Positions 59,455 through 64,000 of a DNA stretch of 64,000 bases are shown here, in pieces. Position 1 is the stretch's first letter; each line of letters opens with the position of its first letter. The stretch lies in contig NZ_LKEG01000026.1 of the NCBI RefSeq assembly GCF_001645105.1, positions 649-64,648 on the forward strand, in the 5' to 3' direction. The notes under the pieces are model-generated. The model saw only the letters and a program-made list of their open reading frames with translations. It did not search any database and had not been told where the DNA came from. The position numbers and the translations under genes are program-made. Source of the stretch: Pseudomonas marginalis. GTDB taxonomy: Bacteria; Pseudomonadota; Gammaproteobacteria; Pseudomonadales; Pseudomonadaceae.

Positions 59455-60450
59455 ATGTTCGAGGAAGAAAACGCGCAATGGGGGCTGGTGCATGCCCTGG
59501 TGCTGGACGGTAAAGGCGGTGCGCGTTCGATTGCCCGGACAGAGCTCGACGACTTGCAACTGCAACCTCAGGAAAGCCTGTGGTTGCATTGGGATCGCAG
59601 CCATCCGCAGACTCAGACCTGGCTGCGTAAATCCAGTGGCTTGAGCGAGTTCGCCTGTGACCTGTTGCTGGAGGAGAACACCCGTCCGCGTCTGTTGCCG
59701 TTGCCGGACGCGGAATTGCTGTTGTTTCTGCGTGGGATCAACCTCAACCCAGGGGCAGAGCCGGAAGACATGGTTTCGGTGCGTATCTTCGCCGCAGCCA
59801 GTCGTGTGATTTCCCTGCGTTTGCGCCCGTTGCGCGCCACTGACGAGCTGCTGGTGCAGTTGGCGGACGGCAAGGGCCCGAAAACGGCCTCGGAACTTAT
59901 CCTTTATATGGCGCAGTACCTGACCAATAAAGTGCAGGATCTGGTCACGGACTTGTCTGAAGTCGTCGATGCAGAGGAAGAAAAACTCGATACCGACGAA
60001 CGGTATACGCCGGAACATGGCAGCGTTTTGCAGATCCGTCGACGCGCCGCTGGGCTGAAGCGATTCCTCGCACCGCAGCGGGATATTTTTGCCCAGCTCA
60101 CGCGGATCAAATTGCCGTGGTTCTGTGACGACGATGCCGACTATTGGAACGAATTGAACAACAGCCTGACCCGCTACCTGGAAGAGCTCGAATTGACCCG
60201 GGAGCGCGTGGGGCTTGTGCTTGAGGCCGAAGACCGGCGCTTGAGCGTACGCATGAACCGCACCATGTACCGGTTCGGGATCATCACCGGGATCTTCCTG
60301 CCGATGAGTTTTCTCACCGGGCTGCTGGGTATAAATGTGGGCGGGATTCCGTTCTCTGCCAGCCCCTATGGATTCATGATTGCGTGCCTGTTGATGGTCT
60401 CGGTCGCGCTTGGACAATGGTGGCTTTTTCGACGGTTGCGCTGGGTTTGA
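59455..60450 (+). CDS. cmaX: CmaX, CorA/ZntB-like transporter
   Basis: The product is 331 aa. The C-terminus has two membrane helices with GINVGGIP in place of the CorA GMN motif (FLTGLLGINVGGIPFSASPYG), as in ZntB-like proteins. It is expected to move a divalent cation, zinc or magnesium. It heads the cmaX-crfX-cmpX-sigX-oprF cluster, linked to envelope-stress control. I chose the ATG at 59455; a GTG at 59449 is possible. Confidence 0.9.
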   Translation: MFEEENAQWGLVHALVLDGKGGARSIARTELDDLQLQPQESLWLHWDRSHPQTQTWLRKSSGLSEFACDLLLEENTRPRLLPLPDAELLLFLRGINLNPGAEPEDMVSVRIFAAASRVISLRLRPLRATDELLVQLADGKGPKTASELILYMAQYLTNKVQDLVTDLSEVVDAEEEKLDTDERYTPEHGSVLQIRRRAAGLKRFLAPQRDIFAQLTRIKLPWFCDDDADYWNELNNSLTRYLEELELTRERVGLVLEAEDRRLSVRMNRTMYRFGIITGIFLPMSFLTGLLGINVGGIPFSASPYGFMIACLLMVSVALGQWWLFRRLRWV

Positions 60451-60536
60451 GCTGAATATGACCTGAACGTATGAAGGGTCCTATGTGACCTCAGGAATTT
60501 TACCCTCGTCTTTTAAATCACTTGCGAGAGGTCTTT

Positions 60537-60782
60537 ATGCACGATCCGTTCGAACAGTCTTTGCGTGACATGCTCAATGCCTCGCCGTCCAATCGGGACG
60601 ACGATGCCTGCCTGGGCCGCGTGTTGAAAACCGCCAACCGCCAGGTGGGTGCGGGTGACCTGTTCGGTCTGCTCGGCCGCTGGATGCCGGCGCTGATGAT
60701 GGCGCTGAACAATGGTTCGGCCCACGTATCGCCTGTTTCCCGTCGTAAACCTCTTGCTCGTACTGCTGATAAGGCTGATTGA
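60537..60782 (+). CDS. crfX: CrfX, small conserved protein
   Basis: The product is 81 aa (HDPFEQSLRDMLNASPSN, GDLFGLLGRWMPALMMALN). A mildly hydrophobic helix lies in the middle and the tail is basic. CrfX is a short protein found only in this cluster; its function is not established. The ATG has GAGAGG upstream. cmpX starts two bases after its stop. Confidence 0.88.
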   Translation: MHDPFEQSLRDMLNASPSNRDDDACLGRVLKTANRQVGAGDLFGLLGRWMPALMMALNNGSAHVSPVSRRKPLARTADKAD

Positions 60783-60784
60783 AT

Positions 60785-61609
60785 ATGGAACTTGATCTCT
60801 GGACGCAGAGCCTGGTCACCGCGATGACCGCATTGTGGACCAAGGTGGCGAATTTCATTCCCAACCTGTTTGGTGCGCTGGTGCTGGTGCTGTTGGGTTT
60901 TGTCGTAGCCAAGCTGCTCGACACCCTGCTGTCCAAATTGCTGGCAAAACTGGGCCTGGACCGGCTGATGGCAGGCACCGGCCTGACCAAGCTGTTGGGC
61001 CGTGCCGGGCTGCAAGTACCGATCTCAACATTGATCGGCAAGATTGTTTATTGGTTTGTTTTGCTGATTTTTCTGGTTTCTGCGGCTCAATCCCTTGGAC
61101 TTGAGCGAGTTTCAGCTACGCTCGACATGCTGGCGCTGTATTTGCCGAAGGTTTTTGGCGGCGCGCTGGTACTGCTGGTAGGCGTTTTGCTGGCGCAATT
61201 GGCCAATGGGCTTGTGCGGGGCGCCGCCGAAGGCGTGGGACTGGATTACGCCGCCGGCCTGGGGCGAATCGCTCAAGGGCTGGTGATCATCATCAGTATT
61301 TCGGTCGCGATCAGCCAGTTGGAGGTCAAGACTGACCTGCTCAACCATGTGATTGTGATCGTTTTGATTACCGTTGGTCTGGCAGTTGCGCTGGCCATGG
61401 GCTTGGGAAGCCGGGAAATTGCCGGTCAGATTCTTGCGGGAATCTATGTGCGTGAGCTGTATCAGGTTGGGCAACAGGTGCGTGTGGGCGAGGTCGAAGG
61501 GCAAATCGAGGAGATCGGCACAGTCAAGACAACGGTGCTGACCGATGACGGCGACCTGGTGTCGCTGTCCAATCGGATTCTCCTGGAACAGCAGGTCAGT
61601 AGCCGCTAA
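60785..61609 (+). CDS. cmpX: CmpX, mechanosensitive-channel-like membrane protein
   Basis: The product is 274 aa with four to five membrane helices (NLFGALVLVLLGFVVAKLLDTLLSKLL, VYWFVLLIFLVSAAQSLGL, LVLLVGVLLAQLANGLVRG, VIVIVLITVGLAVALAMGLG). A C-terminal small MscS-like beta domain (LYQVGQQVRVGEVEGQIEEIGTVKTTVL) follows. It is thought to sense membrane state and, when absent in P. aeruginosa, changes SigX activity. It precedes sigX by 87 bases. Confidence 0.9.
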   Translation: MELDLWTQSLVTAMTALWTKVANFIPNLFGALVLVLLGFVVAKLLDTLLSKLLAKLGLDRLMAGTGLTKLLGRAGLQVPISTLIGKIVYWFVLLIFLVSAAQSLGLERVSATLDMLALYLPKVFGGALVLLVGVLLAQLANGLVRGAAEGVGLDYAAGLGRIAQGLVIIISISVAISQLEVKTDLLNHVIVIVLITVGLAVALAMGLGSREIAGQILAGIYVRELYQVGQQVRVGEVEGQIEEIGTVKTTVLTDDGDLVSLSNRILLEQQVSSR

Positions 61610-61696
61610 CCCGGCAAACCCTGCTAATGTACGCCGCCGCGAACCCGGCTGATCGGGCTGTGGCGGACATTGACCTGACTGTCGGCACGACTTGTT

Positions 61697-62287
61697 TTGA
61701 ATAAAGCCCAAACGCTGTCCACGCGCTATGACCCCCGTGAGCTCTCTGATGAGGAGTTGGTCGCGCGTGCGCACACGGAGCTGTTTCACGTAACTCGCGC
61801 GTACGAAGAATTGATGCGCAGATATCAACGCACTTTGTTCAACGTTTGTTCAAGGTATTTAGGGAACGATAGAGATGCGGATGATGTCTGTCAGGAAGTG
61901 ATGCTCAAGGTGTTGTACGGCCTGAAGAACTTCGAGGGCAAATCGAAGTTCAAGACCTGGCTGTACAGCATCACGTACAACGAGTGCATCACGCAGTATC
62001 GGAAGGAACGGCGAAAGCGTCGCTTGATGGACGCTTTGAGTCTGGACCCCCTTGAGGAGGCGTCTGAAGAAAAGGCGCCGGCACCCGAGGAGAAGGGCGG
62101 ACTCGATCGCTGGCTGGTGTATGTGAATCCGATTGACCGGGAAATTCTGGTGCTACGATTTGTCGCAGAGCTGGAATTTCAGGAAATCGCCGACATCATG
62201 CACATGGGTTTGAGTGCTACAAAAATGCGTTACAAACGTGCTCTTGATAAATTACGTGAGAAATTTGCGGGCGAGACTGAAACTTAG
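61697..62287 (+). CDS. sigX: ECF sigma factor SigX
   Basis: The product is 196 aa, nearly identical to P. aeruginosa SigX. Region 2: ADDVCQEVMLKVLYGLKNF and WLYSITYNECITQYR. Region 4: REILVLRFVAELEFQEIADIMHMGLSATKMRYKRAL. The start is TTG at 61697. SigX directs transcription of oprF and of membrane-lipid genes and responds to envelope stress. No anti-sigma gene is adjacent, which is normal for this system. Confidence 0.95.
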   Translation: MNKAQTLSTRYDPRELSDEELVARAHTELFHVTRAYEELMRRYQRTLFNVCSRYLGNDRDADDVCQEVMLKVLYGLKNFEGKSKFKTWLYSITYNECITQYRKERRKRRLMDALSLDPLEEASEEKAPAPEEKGGLDRWLVYVNPIDREILVLRFVAELEFQEIADIMHMGLSATKMRYKRALDKLREKFAGETET

Positions 62288-62394
62288 TGCGTGGCAAATA
62301 TCTCTTACGTGTAGGCAAGTTCTGTTAGACTTGTCGCCGAGTTGTCCCCCGGTTTGTGGGACTGCTTTACAATCACCAGATGGGGATTTAACGG

Positions 62395-63375
62395 ATGAAA
62401 CTGAAAAACACCTTGGGCTTGGCCATTGGTTCTCTTATTGCCGCTACTTCTTTCGGCGTTCTGGCACAAGGCCAAGGCGCAGTTGAAGGCGAGCTGTTCT
62501 ACAAGAAGCAGTACAACGATAGCGTCAAGCACATCGAAGACGGCTTCAATCCTGGCGCTCGCATCGGTTACTTCCTGACCGACGACCTGTCCTTGAACCT
62601 GTCCTACGACAAAACCAACCACACCCGTTCGAACGACGGTACTGGTAACCAGAAGATCAAAGGCGATACCGGCAGCCTGGTTGCCCAGTATCACTTCGGT
62701 CAAGCTGGCGTAGACAGCCTGCGTCCATACGTAGAAGGCGGTTTCGGCCACCAGAGCCGTACCAACGTTCAGGCTGACGGCCACAGCGGTCGCGACCAGA
62801 CTACCTTCGCTACCGTTGGTACTGGCGTGAAGTACTACTTCACCAACAACCTGTACGCTCGTGCCGGTGTTGAAGCTGACTACGGTCTGGACAACGGCAA
62901 GTGGGACTACTCCGCACTGGTTGGCCTGGGCGTGAACTTCGGCGGTAACGCTGGCGCAGCTGCTCCAGCTCCTACCCCAGCACCAGCTCCAGAGCCAACT
63001 CCAGAGCCAGAAGCTCCAGTTGCTCAGGTTGTTCGTGTTGAGCTGGACGTTAAGTTCGACTTCGACAAGTCGGTTGTTAAGCCTAACAGCTACGGCGACG
63101 TGAAAAACCTGGCCGACTTCATGGCTCAGTACCCAGCTACCAACGTAGAAGTTGCTGGTCACACTGACTCCGTAGGTCCAGACGCTTACAACCAGAAGCT
63201 GTCCCAGCGTCGTGCTGACGCTGTTAAGCAAGTCCTGGTTAAAGATGGCGTTGCTCCAAGCCGCATCACCGCAGTAGGTTACGGCGAATCCCGCCCAGTT
63301 GCTGACAACGCAACTGAAGCTGGTCGTGCTGTTAACCGTCGCGTAGAAGCGTCGGTTGAAGCTCAAGCTCAGTAA
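62395..63375 (+). CDS. oprF: Major outer-membrane porin OprF
   Basis: The product is 326 aa. Signal peptide about 1-24 (LGLAIGSLIAATSFGVLA), OprF N-terminal beta-barrel (about 25-180), a Pro/Ala/Glu linker (APAPTPAPAPEPTPEPEAP) and an OmpA-type peptidoglycan-binding domain (DVKFDFDKSVVKPNSYGD, VEVAGHTDSVGPDAYN, RRADAVKQVL). The cysteine loop of P. aeruginosa OprF is absent; there are no Cys in the protein. Codon use (GCT, GTT, AAC, GGT) is that of a very highly expressed gene and differs from its neighbours. Confidence 0.96.
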   Translation: MKLKNTLGLAIGSLIAATSFGVLAQGQGAVEGELFYKKQYNDSVKHIEDGFNPGARIGYFLTDDLSLNLSYDKTNHTRSNDGTGNQKIKGDTGSLVAQYHFGQAGVDSLRPYVEGGFGHQSRTNVQADGHSGRDQTTFATVGTGVKYYFTNNLYARAGVEADYGLDNGKWDYSALVGLGVNFGGNAGAAAPAPTPAPAPEPTPEPEAPVAQVVRVELDVKFDFDKSVVKPNSYGDVKNLADFMAQYPATNVEVAGHTDSVGPDAYNQKLSQRRADAVKQVLVKDGVAPSRITAVGYGESRPVADNATEAGRAVNRRVEASVEAQAQ

Positions 63376-63390
63376 TTACTGAGTGGTAGA

Positions 63391-63420
63391 AAAAAGCCCG
63401 GCTTAGGCCGGGCTTTTTTT
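63391..63420. terminator. Bidirectional terminator between oprF and cobA
   Basis: AAAAAGCCCGGCTTAGGCCGGGCTTTTTTT forms a seven-base-pair hairpin with T-runs on both strands. Confidence 0.9.
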
Positions 63421-63435
63421 CGCCTGCGATTTGCC

Positions 63436-64000
63436 TCAGGCGCGTACCGCTTCTGCGAGGTAGGCGGCCTGTTCGGCGGCGGCAACACGGCCGATCACCA
63501 GGATCGCGGGGCTCTTCAGGGCAAATGCCTGTGCATCTTCATACATCCGGGACAGCTCGCTGCGGCATTCCCTTTGTTGGGGCAGCGATGCGTTTTCGAT
63601 CATCGCCACCGGCATATCCGCCGCCATCCCGCCGTCGAGCAATTGCTGACGGATCTCCTCCAGCTTCGCTACGCCCATGTACACCACCAAGGTGGTCCCG
63701 CCCTCTGCCAGTGCACGCCAATTCAGGCTGCTGTCGTCCTGGGTGTGCGCTGTGACCAGGGTCACGCCACGACTCACGCCGCGCAACGTCAGCGGAACCG
63801 CGCAATTCGTCGCGCCCGCCAGCCCCGCCGTAATCCCGTTGACCAACTCCACTTCGACACCTCGTTCACGCAGCCAAACAGCTTCTTCGCCACCGCGCCC
63901 GAAAATGCATGGGTCGCCGCCCTTCAGTCGCACCACGCACTTGTCTTGACGGGCATAGCGCAGCATCAGGCGGTGAATAAAGTCTTGCGGCGTTGAGCGG
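63436..64000 (-). CDS. cobA: Uroporphyrinogen-III C-methyltransferase (partial, 5' end beyond window)
   Basis: The C-terminal 187 residues are present and the frame runs off the window edge (RSTPQDFIHRLMLRYARQ at the edge). Signatures: VVRLKGGDPCIFGRGGEE, VVNGITAGLAGATNCAVPLT-type VNGITAGLAGATNCAVPLT, and TLVVYMGVAKLEEI. It methylates uroporphyrinogen III to precorrin-2 for sirohaem or cobalamin. It is convergent with oprF, as in P. aeruginosa. Confidence 0.93.
   Translation of the reverse strand, partial: RSTPQDFIHRLMLRYARQDKCVVRLKGGDPCIFGRGGEEAVWLRERGVEVELVNGITAGLAGATNCAVPLTLRGVSRGVTLVTAHTQDDSSLNWRALAEGGTTLVVYMGVAKLEEIRQQLLDGGMAADMPVAMIENASLPQQRECRSELSRMYEDAQAFALKSPAILVIGRVAAAEQAAYLAEAVRA

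Overview
The window is chromosomal DNA of a Pseudomonas, most likely of the P. fluorescens group. The main evidence is the block ppsR/ppsA - alpha/beta hydrolase - rraA - cmaX - crfX - cmpX - sigX - oprF - cobA, which has the classic Pseudomonas gene order. It is supported by cysH beside thrH, a GntR-type prpR ahead of prpBC-acnD-prpF-prpD, high GC with third-position GC bias, and many REP-type palindromes (GTGGGAGGGGGCTTGCCCCC and GTAGTGAGCGGGCTTGCC classes) at gene ends. No prophage, CRISPR array or complete insertion sequence is visible.

Layout. 1-10 kb: a substrate-binding protein with two DUF4398/OmpA-type envelope lipoproteins, a MocR-type regulator, small envelope and stress proteins, RraB, and an operon of circularly permuted ATP-grasp ligase, alpha-E protein and transglutaminase. 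10-19 kb: a cytochrome c, a 31-aa membrane micropeptide, a beta-oxidation pair (thiolase + bifunctional hydratase/dehydrogenase), a glutamine amidotransferase, a CorA-type transporter, PlsC, a crotonase and tRNA-Ser(GGA). 19-22 kb: an accessory segment next to the tRNA with a secreted trypsin-like protease and a candidate membrane-active toxin with an adjoining immunity-like gene. 22-33 kb: metabolic and small membrane genes, a histidine-tailed DMT exporter, a hydantoin racemase/NCS1 permease pair, cysH and thrH. 33-38 kb: a higBA toxin-antitoxin module, pabB, and a three-gene operon (retropepsin-like protease, inactive transglutaminase-7TM protein, RimK-like ligase). 38-47 kb: the 2-methylcitrate operon for propionate catabolism with its GntR regulator and palindromic operators. 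47-54 kb: a five-gene minus-strand operon divergent from a MocR regulator. 54-64 kb: the PEP synthase and SigX/OprF block.

The most unusual system is at 47.1-54.2 kb. One polypeptide joins a JAMM/JAB isopeptidase, a ubiquitin-like (MoaD/ThiS-like) domain ending in Ser-Gly-Gly, an E1-like ThiF/MoeB adenylyltransferase and a rhodanese. It is co-transcribed with a divergent cysteine-synthase-like enzyme, a serine-acetyltransferase-like protein with an extra C-terminal domain, an AlaX-type tRNA editing protein and an EamA exporter, and is divergent from a MocR regulator. The parts resemble a compact protein-thiocarboxylate (CysO/CysM/Mec+-like) route to cysteine or a cysteine-like product, with export and self-protection. 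That function is inferred.

Two other predicted peptide-modifying operons (CP-ATP-grasp/alpha-E/transglutaminase; RimK-like/7TM-transglutaminase/retropepsin) lie in the same 64 kb. Start codons were re-chosen where ribosome binding sites and family lengths favoured an internal start; GTG or TTG starts are used for several genes (sigX, ppsA, thrH, the M24 peptidase, the DUF4398 lipoprotein).
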